DNA of 64,000 nt, taken from assembly GCA_035304345.1 (NCBI GenBank), contig DATGQE010000090.1, forward strand, positions 15,198 through 79,197. The letters are read 5' to 3'. The DNA is from IDS-8 sp035304345. GTDB lineage: Bacteria; Pseudomonadota; Gammaproteobacteria; Steroidobacterales; Woeseiaceae. The number at the start of each line of letters is the position of its first letter. Position 1 is the stretch's first letter. Both the position numbers and the translations under genes were made by a program. The notes under the pieces are model-generated. The model worked only from the letters and a program-made list of their open reading frames with translations. It did not search any database and was not told where the DNA came from. Of this stretch, positions 34,925 through 44,241 are shown in pieces.

Positions 34925-36337
34925 CTACAGGACGAGCGACAGGCCCAGGAAGCCGACGGTCGCCACCGCGGCGCCGATGAGCGCATACGGCAACTGCGTG
35001 CGCACGTGGTCGATATGGTCGGTCGCCGAGGCCATGGAAGCCACGACCGTGGTATCGCTGATCGGGGAGCAATGGTCGCCGAAGATCGAACCGCCGACGG
35101 CGGCGCCGAGGAACATCGGCACGTGCAGGTCGAGGTTCATCGCAATCGGCAGCGCGATGGGAATCATGATGGCGAACGTTCCCCAGCTCGTGCCCGTGGC
35201 AAACGCGATGAAAGCGGCAGTCAGGAACACGAGCGGTGCCAGCAGGACGACCGGGACGTTGTCTCCCAGCACGCCGGCCACGTACTCACCGGTCCCGAGC
35301 AGCCGCGTGACGTCGCCCAGCGCGAGCGCGAGCAGCAGGATCGTCGAGATGGGGAGCAGGGCGGCGGCGCCCTTCGTGAACTCGCGCATCAGGTCGTCGA
35401 CGGTTGCGCGACGGGTCGCGAGCCCCATCACCCAGGCGGTGGCCAGCGCGGCGCACACGGCCCACAGCACCGCCTGGGAGCCCGAACCCTGTATCAGGTT
35501 GCCCTCCCCGGTGATGTACAGGCCGACAGGCATCATCACGACCATCGCGAGTATCGGCACCAGCATGAACGCCGCCGACGGAACGTGCTCCTCTCCGGGC
35601 CGTTCCTGTTCCGCCGCGACGTCGACCATCGGCGTGGCGCCGGGCCACAGGAACTCTCCGCGTCGCGTCCGCTCTTCGGCGGCGCGCATCGGGCCGATGT
35701 CGACGTTCCGCCAGATCACGAACGCGGCGAGCAGGATTGCCGCGATGGCGTACAGGTTGAAGGGCAGCGACGCGACGAAGACTTCCAGCGGATTCGCCAC
35801 ACCGGTAGAGGCGACGAGCCCGATGATGACGGCGCCCCAGGCGTTCAGCGGGATCATCGCGCACACGGGTGCCGAAGTGGAATCGATGATGTAGGCGAGC
35901 TTCTCGCGAGACACGCGAAAGCGGTCGAACAGCGGACGGCTCACGGCTCCGGCAACGAGCAGCGTGATGTTGGATTCGATGAAGATCACGATGCCGACGA
36001 GCCACGCGAGCCACTGCGCGCGTTTGCCGTCGTGCACCCACCGGCGGGTTTCGACGAAACGGACGAAGCCGCGGACGCCGCCGGAGTGCTCGATCGTCGC
36101 GATGACCGCGCCGATGATCAGCGCGAACAGCAACACGCGCGCGTCGCCGGCATCGCCGAAAACCGCGATCAGTCCTTCGAGCCCCTCCGTGAAACCCGTC
36201 ACCGGGTTCAGCCCGTGGATCAGCGTGTAGCCGATCCACACCCCGGCGAAGAGGGCGAGGATCACCTGTTTCGTCCAGATCGCCAGCACGATCGCGAGCA
36301 CGGGCGGGAGAACGGAATACCAGGCGGGCTCGGTCAT
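34925..36337 (-). CDS. NhaC-family Na+/H+ antiporter (first of two)
   Basis: 470-residue inner-membrane protein with about 11-12 hydrophobic segments. Family features include IFIESNITLLVAGAVSRPLFD, STSAPVCAMIPLNAWGAVIIGL and ATGTSWGTFAIMIPIALPIAMNL, followed by GSIFGDHCSPISDTTVVAS, a signature of NhaC-type transporters. It would exchange Na+ for H+ or carry another cation-coupled substrate. A second, more distantly related member lies at 44794. It begins 143 bp from the divergent cytochrome gene. Confidence 0.9.
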   Translation of the reverse strand: MTEPAWYSVLPPVLAIVLAIWTKQVILALFAGVWIGYTLIHGLNPVTGFTEGLEGLIAVFGDAGDARVLLFALIIGAVIATIEHSGGVRGFVRFVETRRWVHDGKRAQWLAWLVGIVIFIESNITLLVAGAVSRPLFDRFRVSREKLAYIIDSTSAPVCAMIPLNAWGAVIIGLVASTGVANPLEVFVASLPFNLYAIAAILLAAFVIWRNVDIGPMRAAEERTRRGEFLWPGATPMVDVAAEQERPGEEHVPSAAFMLVPILAMVVMMPVGLYITGEGNLIQGSGSQAVLWAVCAALATAWVMGLATRRATVDDLMREFTKGAAALLPISTILLLALALGDVTRLLGTGEYVAGVLGDNVPVVLLAPLVFLTAAFIAFATGTSWGTFAIMIPIALPIAMNLDLHVPMFLGAAVGGSIFGDHCSPISDTTVVASMASATDHIDHVRTQLPYALIGAAVATVGFLGLSLVL

Positions 36338-36480
36338 GTAGTTCCCTTTTCGTCGCGGCGGCGCACGGACGGGCGCAGCTTACCGGCCCGAAGCAGCCAT
36401 GAACAGCCGGGCCTGTCGCGTGTTCTTGCCGCCGATGCCATGCGGTATCCTGTCGCGACCCGTTGGACAAGGAGTTCAGG

Positions 36481-36945
36481 ATGCATCGCAGGTTTTCGGT
36501 CTTCGCAGCCGCCGCTTGCCTCGCGGCCATTGCCGTGTCGTCCGCCACGCTCGCGGACACGAGCCCGGAGGACGCCAAGGATTACCGGCAGGCCGTCATG
36601 TCGTCGCTGGGCGGGCACGTCAGCGCCATCTCGCTGCACGTGCGCGGGCGCGTCGAGGACGAGGAAGCCCTCAGGAACCACGCCGAGGCGCTGGCCCTCA
36701 CGGCAGCGGGAATCGACAAGGTGTTTCCCGAGGGCTCGAACGTCGGCGACTCGGAGGCGCTGCCGGCGGTGTGGGACGAGCCGGAGGCATTCGCCGAAGC
36801 GGCCGCACGGGCGAAGGAGGCGACGGCGTCCTTCGCGGAGGCGGCGCGCGCGGGTGATGCCGATGCGCTGCGATCGGCGTTTCGCGACGTCGGCGCCTCG
36901 TGCCGCGGCTGCCACGACCGCTTCCGCCAGAAGCGCGCGAGGTAG
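36481..36945 (+). CDS. Cytochrome c' / class II-type monohaem cytochrome
   Basis: 154-residue periplasmic cytochrome. A signal peptide (ACLAAIAVSSATLAD) precedes a helical domain, and the single haem site is near the C-terminus (SCRGCHDRFRQ), the arrangement of class II (c') cytochromes. The ATG at 36481 has AAGGAG about 8 nt upstream. The stop is 5 bp before the dihaem cytochrome gene, so the two are one operon and likely exchange electrons. Class II cytochromes carry electrons or bind NO; which applies here cannot be told. Confidence 0.9.
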   Translation: MHRRFSVFAAAACLAAIAVSSATLADTSPEDAKDYRQAVMSSLGGHVSAISLHVRGRVEDEEALRNHAEALALTAAGIDKVFPEGSNVGDSEALPAVWDEPEAFAEAAARAKEATASFAEAARAGDADALRSAFRDVGASCRGCHDRFRQKRAR

Positions 36946-36950
36946 CGGCG

Positions 36951-37856
36951 ATGCCCGCAGGGACACGCGGCGCGCGCGACCCGACGGTCGCGCGCGTGCG
37001 CCGTGCGGGCCCCTGGCTTGCCGCTCTGCTCCTCCTGCCGGCGGCGACCGCCGTGGCTGCCGACGACGAGTCGCCGGTCGCGCGCGGTGAGTACCTGGTC
37101 CATGCGGGCGGCTGCATCACCTGCCACACCGCGGACGAGGAGGGAGCGAAGCCGTTGGCGGGCGGCCGCGCCCTGGAGTCGCCGTTCGGCACGTTCTATG
37201 CACCCAACATCACGCCCGACGTGGAGACGGGCATCGGCGGCTGGACCGACGAGGATTTCCTGAATGCACTCTGGGAGGGCGTGAGCCCCGAGGGCGAGCA
37301 CTACTTCCCCGCGTTCCCGTACACGTCGTACACGGGCGTGACGCGCGAGGATGCGCTCGCGATGAAGGCCTACCTGTTCTCGCTCGAGCCGGTCCGCAGG
37401 GAGAACCAGGAGCACGAGCTGTCGCTCCTGCTTTCGTCGCGGCTGGCGGCCGCCGCCTGGAAGCGCCGCTATTTCGAGCCGGGCCGTTTCACCCCGGACC
37501 CGGAACGGGACGCCGAGTGGAACCGCGGTGCGTACCTGGTGCGGCATCTCGGGCATTGCGGCGAGTGCCACACGCCGCGCAGGCGATTCGGCGTGCTCGA
37601 CCGGGAGCGCGAGCTTATGGGCAACCCCGACGGGCCCGACGGGGAAAGCGTGCCGAACATCACGGCCGACCCGGAAGAGGGCATCGGTGACTGGTCGCTG
37701 AGCGACATCGAGTACTTCCTCGAATCGGGCATGCTCCCGGACGGCGACTTCACCGGCAGCTCGATGGCCGACGTGATCGAGGACAACACAAGCCACCTCA
37801 CCGACGCGGACCGGCGCGCGATCGCCGTCTACCTGAAATCGCTGGTACCCCGGTAG
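36951..37856 (+). CDS. Dihaem cytochrome c, alcohol-dehydrogenase-subunit type
   Basis: 301 residues with a signal peptide (WLAALLLLPAATAVAAD) and two haem c sites, CITCH near residue 58 and CGECH near residue 203. Each is followed by the PNIT-DP-GIG-W signature (APNITPDVETGIGGW; VPNITADPEEGIGDW) of cytochrome subunits of membrane alcohol, gluconate or aldose dehydrogenases. It probably passes electrons from a periplasmic dehydrogenase to the respiratory chain. No dehydrogenase is adjacent; the PQQ-type sugar dehydrogenase at 41160 is a possible donor but 3.3 kb away. It is 5 bp downstream of the c'-type gene. Confidence 0.92.
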   Translation: MPAGTRGARDPTVARVRRAGPWLAALLLLPAATAVAADDESPVARGEYLVHAGGCITCHTADEEGAKPLAGGRALESPFGTFYAPNITPDVETGIGGWTDEDFLNALWEGVSPEGEHYFPAFPYTSYTGVTREDALAMKAYLFSLEPVRRENQEHELSLLLSSRLAAAAWKRRYFEPGRFTPDPERDAEWNRGAYLVRHLGHCGECHTPRRRFGVLDRERELMGNPDGPDGESVPNITADPEEGIGDWSLSDIEYFLESGMLPDGDFTGSSMADVIEDNTSHLTDADRRAIAVYLKSLVPR

Positions 37857-37858
37857 GC

Positions 37859-37984
37859 GCGGACCGCACGACAGGGCCGCTGGCGACAGCCTCGAACACC
37901 GGCGCAGGCGCGACCGGGGGAGGTCCTCTCGGCGCCGGCCACGCCCGCGCGTCCGGGGCGTTATTCGGTCGCGTGCGGTGCGCG
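37859..37984. repeat. Intergenic repeat, copy 2
   Basis: Between the convergent cytochrome and gamma-glutamyltransferase genes lies a shorter relative of the 7.3-kb repeat. GGACCGC at 37861, CACCGGCG near 37898 and the identical block CCGGGGGAGGTCCTCTCGGC at 37914-37933 occur in the same order and spacing. The second inverted arm of copy 1 is missing. The tail TTCGGTCGCG (about 37964) and TGCGCGC is kept. Confidence 0.72.
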
Positions 37985-37985
37985 C

Positions 37986-39698
37986 CTACCGGCCGACGGC
38001 GGCGCCGTCCGGCGCGCGCGAATCCGCGGCCCCGTAGTACACGCCGCTCTCGAGGTCGTGGTAGACCCCCATCGCCTGGCCGAAGCCGTTCGAAAGCCGG
38101 ACCGGGTGACCGTACGCCTCGTACAGGCGCAGCGTATCCGGCGTGACGGCGGTCCGCTCGATGCGCGTCACGTCGGGCAGCCACTGGTGGTGGATGCGCC
38201 CGGCTTCGATCGCCTGCGCGATGTTCATGCCGTGGTCCACGACGTTCAGGATCACCTGCAGGGTGGTGTTGATGATCGTCTTGCCACCCGGCGTGCCGAT
38301 CGCCATCACCGGCACGCCGTCGCGGGCCAGGATCGTGGGCGTCATGCTGGACAGCATGCGCTTCTCCGGGGCAATGAGGTTCGGGTCGGTTCCGATCCAT
38401 CCCTGGCGGTCCGTCACCCCGGGGCGCGCGTTGAAATCGCCCATCTCGTTGTTCAGCAGGAAGCCTGCACCCTCGACCACGATGTGCGAGCCGTAGCTCC
38501 ACTCCAGCGTGTAGGTGAGTGCGACCATGTTGCCGTCCGGGTCGACGATGGAGATGTGCGTCGTTTCCGGGCTCTCGTAGGCCCGCGCAAAGCGTTTCGG
38601 ATCGCTGGGTGACGCGCGCTCCGGGTCGATGCTCGCACGGAGCACGCGTGCGTACTCCTTGGAGGTGAGGCGCTCGATCGGCATGTCCTCGTTGAAGTCG
38701 GGATCCCCGAGGTGCTCCGCGCGGTCCGCGTAGGCGCGGCGCATCGCTTCCGTCAGCAAGTGGAGGTACAGGGCGGAGTTGTGGCCGAGCTCGGCCAGGT
38801 CGTAGCCCTCGAGGATGTTGAGCATCTCGACCAGCACCACGCCGCCGGAGCTCGGCGGCGGCATGCTGACGACCTGCCAGCCGCGATAGGTCCCGCGAAT
38901 CGGATCGCGCTCGACGGCCTCGTAGCGCTCGAGGTCCTCGAGCGTGATCAGGCCGCCGTTGGCCGCCATGAAATCGGCGATCAGCTCCGCGGTCCTGCCG
39001 CGATAGAACCCGTCACGCCCCTGCTGGCGGATTCGCGCCAGCGTGTCGGCGAGATCCGGCTGCCGCCAGGTTTCGCCGGGCTGCCAGAACGAGCCGTCCG
39101 GCTTCAGGAATTTCTTCGCCGAGCTCGGGTAGCGGTCCCAGAACGCCTTCCTCGCGCGGAAGTCGTCGTGCAGGGCCCAGGTGATGGGAATGCCGTTGCG
39201 GGCGAGCGCTTCCGCGGGCTCGACCAGCCTGGCCCAGTCGAGCTTTCCCAGCCGTTCGTGCGCGAGCACGAGTCCCGCGACGGTGCCGGGCACGCCCACC
39301 GCGAGTATGCCCTCGTGATTCGAGTTGTCACGGACGTTGCCGTCCTCGTCGAGGTACATCGTCTCCGTGGCGGCCAACGGCGCCTTCTCGCGGAAATCGA
39401 AGGTGGTGGCCGAACCGTCGGTGCCGTGCCACACGAGAAAGCCGCCGCCGCCGATGTTGCCGGCGGACGGCCAGGTCACCGCCAGCGCGAACGCCGTGGC
39501 CACCGCGGCGTCGACGGCATTGCCGCCCTGCTGCATGATTTCCACGCCGATCGCGGAGGCGATCTCCGAGGACGACGCCACCATCGCGTGCGTGCCGCGG
39601 GCGGGGATGCGGCCGCCTGCCGCGTCGACGCTGACGCTGGCGAGCAGCAGCACGCAGGCGGAGGCTGATACTATGAAGCTCCAGAATCTCGTTCTCAT
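37986..39698 (-). CDS. ggt: Gamma-glutamyltransferase
   Basis: 570-residue Ntn-hydrolase with a signal peptide (ASACVLLLASVSVDAAG). The family signatures are MVASSSEIASAIGVEIMQQGGNAVDAAVA near the N-terminus, the autoprocessing site SPETTHISIVDPDGN near residue 375, where the second Thr of TTH would become the nucleophile of the small subunit, and GSHIVVEGAGFLLNNEMGDF. It would act in the periplasm on glutathione and gamma-glutamyl peptides. The ATG at 39698 is taken because it opens a proper signal peptide. It is divergent from the MFS gene at 39781. Confidence 0.94.
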   Translation of the reverse strand: MRTRFWSFIVSASACVLLLASVSVDAAGGRIPARGTHAMVASSSEIASAIGVEIMQQGGNAVDAAVATAFALAVTWPSAGNIGGGGFLVWHGTDGSATTFDFREKAPLAATETMYLDEDGNVRDNSNHEGILAVGVPGTVAGLVLAHERLGKLDWARLVEPAEALARNGIPITWALHDDFRARKAFWDRYPSSAKKFLKPDGSFWQPGETWRQPDLADTLARIRQQGRDGFYRGRTAELIADFMAANGGLITLEDLERYEAVERDPIRGTYRGWQVVSMPPPSSGGVVLVEMLNILEGYDLAELGHNSALYLHLLTEAMRRAYADRAEHLGDPDFNEDMPIERLTSKEYARVLRASIDPERASPSDPKRFARAYESPETTHISIVDPDGNMVALTYTLEWSYGSHIVVEGAGFLLNNEMGDFNARPGVTDRQGWIGTDPNLIAPEKRMLSSMTPTILARDGVPVMAIGTPGGKTIINTTLQVILNVVDHGMNIAQAIEAGRIHHQWLPDVTRIERTAVTPDTLRLYEAYGHPVRLSNGFGQAMGVYHDLESGVYYGAADSRAPDGAAVGR

Positions 39699-39780
39699 CG
39701 TCCTGTGCTCATGCGAAGTGCGGCCGGGCCACGCATTGTAGAGGCTCGCCGCCCCGAACACACACATTGAGAGGAAGATC

Positions 39781-41103
39781 ATGGCCCGTGTCGTTGCCGA
39801 GCCCGGTTTTACCCGCGACCTCTACGACCTGCTGACGGGGGACGAGGACGCACGCGTCTGCCGTGACATTCCGGAAGAGGCATGCCGCGAGCAGCCGCGC
39901 AATTTCTTCATGCACATCGGCTCGCTCGTGGCGACCAAGACGGGCGACCTGCTCTCCAGCCCCAAGGTCGTGCTGACGTGGCTCATGATCAACCTCGGCG
40001 CGCCGTCGTACATGCTCGGCTTCCTCGTGCCGGTGCGTGAATCGCTGTCGTTGCTGCCGCAGCTTTTCGTCGCGGGTTACATCCGCCGCGTGCCGGTGCG
40101 CAAGTGGTTCTGGGTCGGCGGCAGCGTGGTGGAGGGTCTTGCCGTCGGCGGCATGGCCGTGGTGGCCCTCACGCTGCGCGGCGCCGCCGCCGGGTGGGCG
40201 ATCCTCGGCCTGCTCGTCGTCTTCAGCCTCGCACGCGGGGTCGCCTCCGTGGCCGACAAGGACGTGCTCGGGAAGACGGTAAGCAAGAGCCGGCGCGGCA
40301 TGGCGAGCGGTTACGCGTCTTCCCTCGCGGGCGCCATCACGGTGGCCACCGGGGCGGCCTGGCTCGTCGTCGCCCCCGACCGGCAGGGGGCCTCGTTCTT
40401 TGCCTTGCTCCTCGCGGCCGCCGGCGCGTTGTGGCTGTTTGCCGCGGCCCTCTTCAGCCGCATCATCGAGTACCCGGGTGCGACGGAGGGGGGCGGCAAC
40501 GCGATCACGGAAGCCGTACGGCAGATCGGGCTGATCCGTCGCGACCGCGACCTGCGGCAGTTCCTGATCGTGCGCACGTTGCTCCTGTCGACCGCGCTCG
40601 TCGCGCCGTTCTACGTCGCGCTCGCCAGTCGCGAGTCCGGCGGGCAGGTTTCGCAGCTCGGCGGGATGCTGATCGCGAGCGGCGCCGCCGGCTTCGTGAG
40701 CGCACCGGTCTGGGGCCGCCTGTCGGACCGCTCCAGTCGCAAGACGATGGCGGCAGCGGCGCTGCTCGCGTCCCTCGCGGGCTTCGCGACCGTGGCCGTG
40801 TACCATTTCGACGACCTGCCGTACGCCGCCGCCTGGCTGGCCGTCACGTACTTCCTGCTGAACGTCGCGCACGAAGGGGTGCGACTCGGGCGCAAGACAC
40901 ACCTCATCGACATCGCGACCGCGGAGAACCGCGCGAGCTACGTGGCCGTCAGCAACACCGTGATCGGCGTGATGCTGCTCATCGGCGGCGCCTTCGGCGG
41001 CCTGGTCTCGATCGCGGGCCCGTCGGTCGCCGTGCTCGTCCTCGCCGCGATTTCGCTCATCGCCTCCTTCGCCGCCCTGGGCCTCAAGGAAGCACAGGCT
41101 TAA
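39781..41103 (+). CDS. MFS transporter
   Basis: 440-residue inner-membrane protein with about 12 hydrophobic segments after a 45-residue soluble N-terminal extension (MARVVAEPGFTRDLYDLLTG). The loop SAPVWGRLSDRSSRKTMAAA near residue 305 is the MFS motif A analogue between helices of the second half. No substrate-specific signature is visible. The ribosome site is AGAGGAAG just before the ATG. It is divergent from gamma-glutamyltransferase and followed after 56 bp by the sugar dehydrogenase. Confidence 0.85.
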   Translation: MARVVAEPGFTRDLYDLLTGDEDARVCRDIPEEACREQPRNFFMHIGSLVATKTGDLLSSPKVVLTWLMINLGAPSYMLGFLVPVRESLSLLPQLFVAGYIRRVPVRKWFWVGGSVVEGLAVGGMAVVALTLRGAAAGWAILGLLVVFSLARGVASVADKDVLGKTVSKSRRGMASGYASSLAGAITVATGAAWLVVAPDRQGASFFALLLAAAGALWLFAAALFSRIIEYPGATEGGGNAITEAVRQIGLIRRDRDLRQFLIVRTLLLSTALVAPFYVALASRESGGQVSQLGGMLIASGAAGFVSAPVWGRLSDRSSRKTMAAAALLASLAGFATVAVYHFDDLPYAAAWLAVTYFLLNVAHEGVRLGRKTHLIDIATAENRASYVAVSNTVIGVMLLIGGAFGGLVSIAGPSVAVLVLAAISLIASFAALGLKEAQA

Positions 41104-41159
41104 GAGCCGCCGCCGGGCGTGCTATCGTCGCGGACTCGCGATTCGACGAGGAGTACAGC

Positions 41160-42290
41160 GTGCGCCGAGCTTCCCTGTCGTTCCTGGCCCCCGTTGCCTT
41201 GTGCCTTGCCGCCTGCGGTCCCGGTTCGGGCAACGCGGCGGCGCAGGAGCTGCCGTTCACCGTGACCCACGTGGCGACGTTCGACGAGCCATGGGCGATG
41301 ACCTTCCTGCCGGACGGGCGCCTGCTCGTCACCGAGAAGAAGGGACGCCTGCGGGTGGCCACGGTCGAGGGCGAGATCTCGGAGCCGGTGGAGGGCGTGC
41401 CGGAGGTCGCCTACGGCGGCCAGGGCGGGCTGGGCGACGTCGTGCTGCATCCGGATTTCGCGAGCAACGGGCTCGTGTACCTGAGCTACGCCGAGGCGGG
41501 CGAGGACGACCTGCGCGGTGCGGCCGTCATGCGCGCCAGGCTGACGCTGACCGCGGACGGCGGCAGGCTCGACGACCAGGAGGTGATCTGGCGCCAGGAT
41601 CCGAAGGTCACCGGCCGCGGCCACTACGCACACCGCATCGCGTTCTCGCCCGACGGCTACCTGTTCATCTCCTCGGGTGAGCGGCAGCATTTCGATCCGG
41701 CGCAGGACATGCAGCAGAATCTCGGCAAGATCGTTAGGCTGCACGACGACGGCTCCGTGCCGGACGACAATCCGTTCGTCGACCAGGGCGGGGTGGCGGC
41801 GCAGGTCTGGACGCTCGGCCACCGCAACCCCCTCGGCCTCGCGTTCGACGCCGAGGGGCGATTGTGGGAGCACGAGATGGGCCCGCGCCACGGCGACGAG
41901 CTGAACGTGATCGTGCGCGGCCGGAACTACGGCTACCCGCTCGTCTCGTGGGGCAATCATTACGACGGCCGCCCCATTCCCGATCACGACACGCGGCCGG
42001 AATTCGAGGCGCCGAAAGCGTACTGGGTGCCGGCGATCTCGCCGGCGGGACTCATGATCTACGACGGCGCGCTGTTTCCCGAATGGCGCGGCAATGCGTT
42101 CATCGGCGGCCTGAGCTCCGAGAGCCTGGTGCGGGTCGAGCTCGAAGGCGACAGCGCGCGCGAGGCGGAGCGCTTCGACATGGGCCAGCGCATCCGCGAG
42201 GTGGAGCAGGGTCCGGACGGCGCAATCTGGCTGCTCGAAGACGGCGGGAACAACGGCGGCCGGCTCTTGAAGCTCACCCCGGCCCGATAG
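41160..42290 (+). CDS. PQQ-dependent aldose sugar dehydrogenase, YliI-like lipoprotein
   Basis: 376 residues starting at GTG with AGGAG 8 nt upstream. A lipoprotein signal (VALCLAACG) anchors it to the membrane. The six-bladed soluble-glucose-dehydrogenase fold is indicated by WAMTFLPDGRLLVTEKKGRL, GGQGGLGDVVLHPDF, GHYAHRIAFSPDGYLFISSGER, LGHRNPLGLAFD and EMGPRHGDELN, the last with conserved basic/acidic residues of the PQQ and Ca sites. It would oxidise aldoses in the periplasm and donate electrons to a cytochrome. Like most YliI homologues, its physiological substrate is unproven. Confidence 0.92.
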   Translation: MRRASLSFLAPVALCLAACGPGSGNAAAQELPFTVTHVATFDEPWAMTFLPDGRLLVTEKKGRLRVATVEGEISEPVEGVPEVAYGGQGGLGDVVLHPDFASNGLVYLSYAEAGEDDLRGAAVMRARLTLTADGGRLDDQEVIWRQDPKVTGRGHYAHRIAFSPDGYLFISSGERQHFDPAQDMQQNLGKIVRLHDDGSVPDDNPFVDQGGVAAQVWTLGHRNPLGLAFDAEGRLWEHEMGPRHGDELNVIVRGRNYGYPLVSWGNHYDGRPIPDHDTRPEFEAPKAYWVPAISPAGLMIYDGALFPEWRGNAFIGGLSSESLVRVELEGDSAREAERFDMGQRIREVEQGPDGAIWLLEDGGNNGGRLLKLTPAR

Positions 42291-42320
42291 GCTCGAGCAC
42301 CGCTCGCGCCGAGACTGGCT

Positions 42321-42350
42321 CCGCCTCCGTGGCGCCTTCGGTCGCGCGCG
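42321..42350. repeat. Intergenic repeat, copy 3 (tail only)
   Basis: CCGCCTCCGTGGCG followed by two differing bases and TTCGGTCGCGCGCG matches 7421-7450 in 28 of 30 positions. It lies in the 70-bp gap between convergent gene ends, the same context as copies 1 and 2. Confidence 0.65.
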
Positions 42351-42360
42351 ATACGCGCAC

Positions 42361-43107
42361 CTACAGGCCGACCAGCACCTCCGGCGTGACCTCGATCCAG
42401 GTCGCACGGCAGACCGCCGCCGGGCGGCCGTCGGCGCCGAGGAGCGCCGCTTCCGCGCGGTACTTGCGTCCTTCCTGAGCCGTGCGCCATGCCGTGACGA
42501 CGCAGTGCTCGCCGGCGTCCGGGCGCCGCTCGACGCGCACGGCCTGGCGGCCGAGCAGGATGTTCGGGAAACCCTCCCGCGAGCCCACCGCGTAGGCGGT
42601 CGGGCAATCGAGCGCCGCCCACACGAACTCCGCCGCGACCTTCCCGTCCGCGTCCGCCAGGTCGGCACCGGGAACCCATGGGGCGGCCACGGGCCCCTGC
42701 CAGGCGACGTCGCCGGGGTCGAGCGGCCCGGGATGCAGGCGCAGCCCGTCGCCGGGCTCGCGGTCCGGCCCGCAGACGAAGCACATCGGCAGCTTGTGGG
42801 CGGCGGGAGGGAACGTACGCTCACTCGCCGCCCGCGCTTCCTCGAAGGAGGGGAACGCACGCGGCTCGACCTCAACCTTCGCGGGACGGCCCGTGCCGAT
42901 CAGGCGTTCGCCGTCGTACATCGCGACGCTGCCGTCCGGCTCGTCGACGACGGTGAGCGGCACGTCGAGCGGCGGCGGTTTCACGAGCGTGACCTCCGCC
43001 GGGCCCTCGATGAACGCTGCCAGGCGGCCGCAGGAATACCCGCCGTTGCCGGAACGGGGCGGGCCGCGAAAGCGGTGCGGGATGACGATCGTGCCGCGCA
43101 AGTGCAT
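42361..43107 (-). CDS. Hotdog/thioesterase-like conserved protein
   Basis: 248-residue soluble protein. The segment LPMCFVCGPDREPGDGLRLHPG in the middle and the downstream AEFVWAALDCPTAYAV are typical of a conserved bacterial family with predicted double-hotdog (thioesterase-like) folding. The N-terminal half (SCGRLAAFIEGPAEVTLVKPPPLD) looks like the first hotdog. Activity on acyl-CoA is possible but untested. The start is uncertain: ATG 43107 has GGAGG almost touching it, and an in-frame ATG at 43122 lacks one. It is downstream of the PA2778-type gene on the same strand. Confidence 0.72.
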   Translation of the reverse strand: MHLRGTIVIPHRFRGPPRSGNGGYSCGRLAAFIEGPAEVTLVKPPPLDVPLTVVDEPDGSVAMYDGERLIGTGRPAKVEVEPRAFPSFEEARAASERTFPPAAHKLPMCFVCGPDREPGDGLRLHPGPLDPGDVAWQGPVAAPWVPGADLADADGKVAAEFVWAALDCPTAYAVGSREGFPNILLGRQAVRVERRPDAGEHCVVTAWRTAQEGRKYRAEAALLGADGRPAAVCRATWIEVTPEVLVGL

Positions 43108-43177
43108 GCCTCCGTGCGCCATTGTACGCAGGCGCGCCGCGCGAGTGCGAACGCCGGTCGTTGCGGCTTCTTGCAAC

Positions 43178-44206
43178 CTACGGCCGGCAGGCGGCGACTT
43201 CGCGGCGCGTGTCGGCAACGGTGGCGGCGAGCGGGGAATCCGGTTGCACGAGCGTCGCCGCGCGTGCGACGAGTGCTGCGGCTTCGTCGCAGCGTTGCCG
43301 CTCGACGAGCACCGAGGCGAGGTTGTTGAGGACAATCACGTCGCCTGGCTCGAGCACCAGCGCGTGCCGGTACCAGCGTTCGGCCGATGCGAGATCGTGA
43401 CGTGCATAGGCGACGTTGCCGAGCCCGAGCGCAGCGAGGGCGCTGTCCGGCCAGCGCTCGAGAGCGGCCCGGTAAGCCGCTTCGGCGAGCGGCAGGTGCG
43501 AGGCGGATTCGGCGGCGGCAGCGGCACCCAGGAAACGCCGCCGATCCGGTACGGCGGGCAGCTCGCCGGGTGCCAGGAGCACGACACCCCAGTTGTCGCT
43601 GCGCCGCCAGGTGCGCAGGAACACGCCGGCATCCGTGACGCGGCGTCGCTGGGTGCCGGAGCGCAGCACGATCTCGCCGGTTTCCGGCGAGAAACCGACG
43701 ACCACCGCGTAGTGCCACGCCGGCGCGAAGCGAACGCCCAGGTTCTGCAGCACGAGCACCGGCCGTCCCGCCGCCACTTCCGCGAGCAGCGAGGGCAGGT
43801 TGGGCTCTATGACGTACGGCAGCCGGCCGAAGTCGCGGCTCGCCGCGAGCATCTCCGGCTGCAGGCTGCCGCCGCGCTCCGGCACGTAGACCCTGGGGGT
43901 GAGAACCTCGGGCCGGACATCGACGCCCGAGGACGCGAGCACCGTCGCGAGCGCCGCGGGGCCGCACTGGTATTTCTCCTGCGGGAAGAACGGCGTGTCC
44001 TCGAGCTCGACCGGCGAGCGCCACGCGGCGGTTTCCGGCGTACGGAACGGATCGGCAGCGCAGGCGCCGAGCGCCAGCGCGAGCACGAGGCACGCCACGG
44101 CGAGCAGGCACGACGCGGCGGCGCGAGCGGTCCCGCGTGCCGCGTGGTCGTTGGGCCGACCCGGGACCGGGGCGCCGCTTCTCTCGTGGCTTCCGGCCGC
44201 CCGCAT
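43178..44206 (-). CDS. PA2778-family cysteine peptidase with TPRs
   Basis: 342 residues. After a long polar start, a lipoprotein signal (ACLVLALALGAC) leads into a C39-like papain-fold domain with the catalytic Cys in EKYQCGPAALATVLASSG and the His in APAWHYAVVVGFSPETG. A C-terminal TPR pair follows (LAALGLGNVAYARHDLASAERWYRHAL, LNNLASVLVERQRCDEAAALV). The partner PA2779-type gene lies 35 bp upstream, as is usual for this pair. The pair's biological role is not established; the peptidase probably works in the envelope. Confidence 0.9.
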   Translation of the reverse strand: MRAAGSHERSGAPVPGRPNDHAARGTARAAASCLLAVACLVLALALGACAADPFRTPETAAWRSPVELEDTPFFPQEKYQCGPAALATVLASSGVDVRPEVLTPRVYVPERGGSLQPEMLAASRDFGRLPYVIEPNLPSLLAEVAAGRPVLVLQNLGVRFAPAWHYAVVVGFSPETGEIVLRSGTQRRRVTDAGVFLRTWRRSDNWGVVLLAPGELPAVPDRRRFLGAAAAAESASHLPLAEAAYRAALERWPDSALAALGLGNVAYARHDLASAERWYRHALVLEPGDVIVLNNLASVLVERQRCDEAAALVARAATLVQPDSPLAATVADTRREVAACRP

Positions 44207-44241
44207 CGCGGGCTCCGCGGGGCGCCGACCGACGCCCGAGC

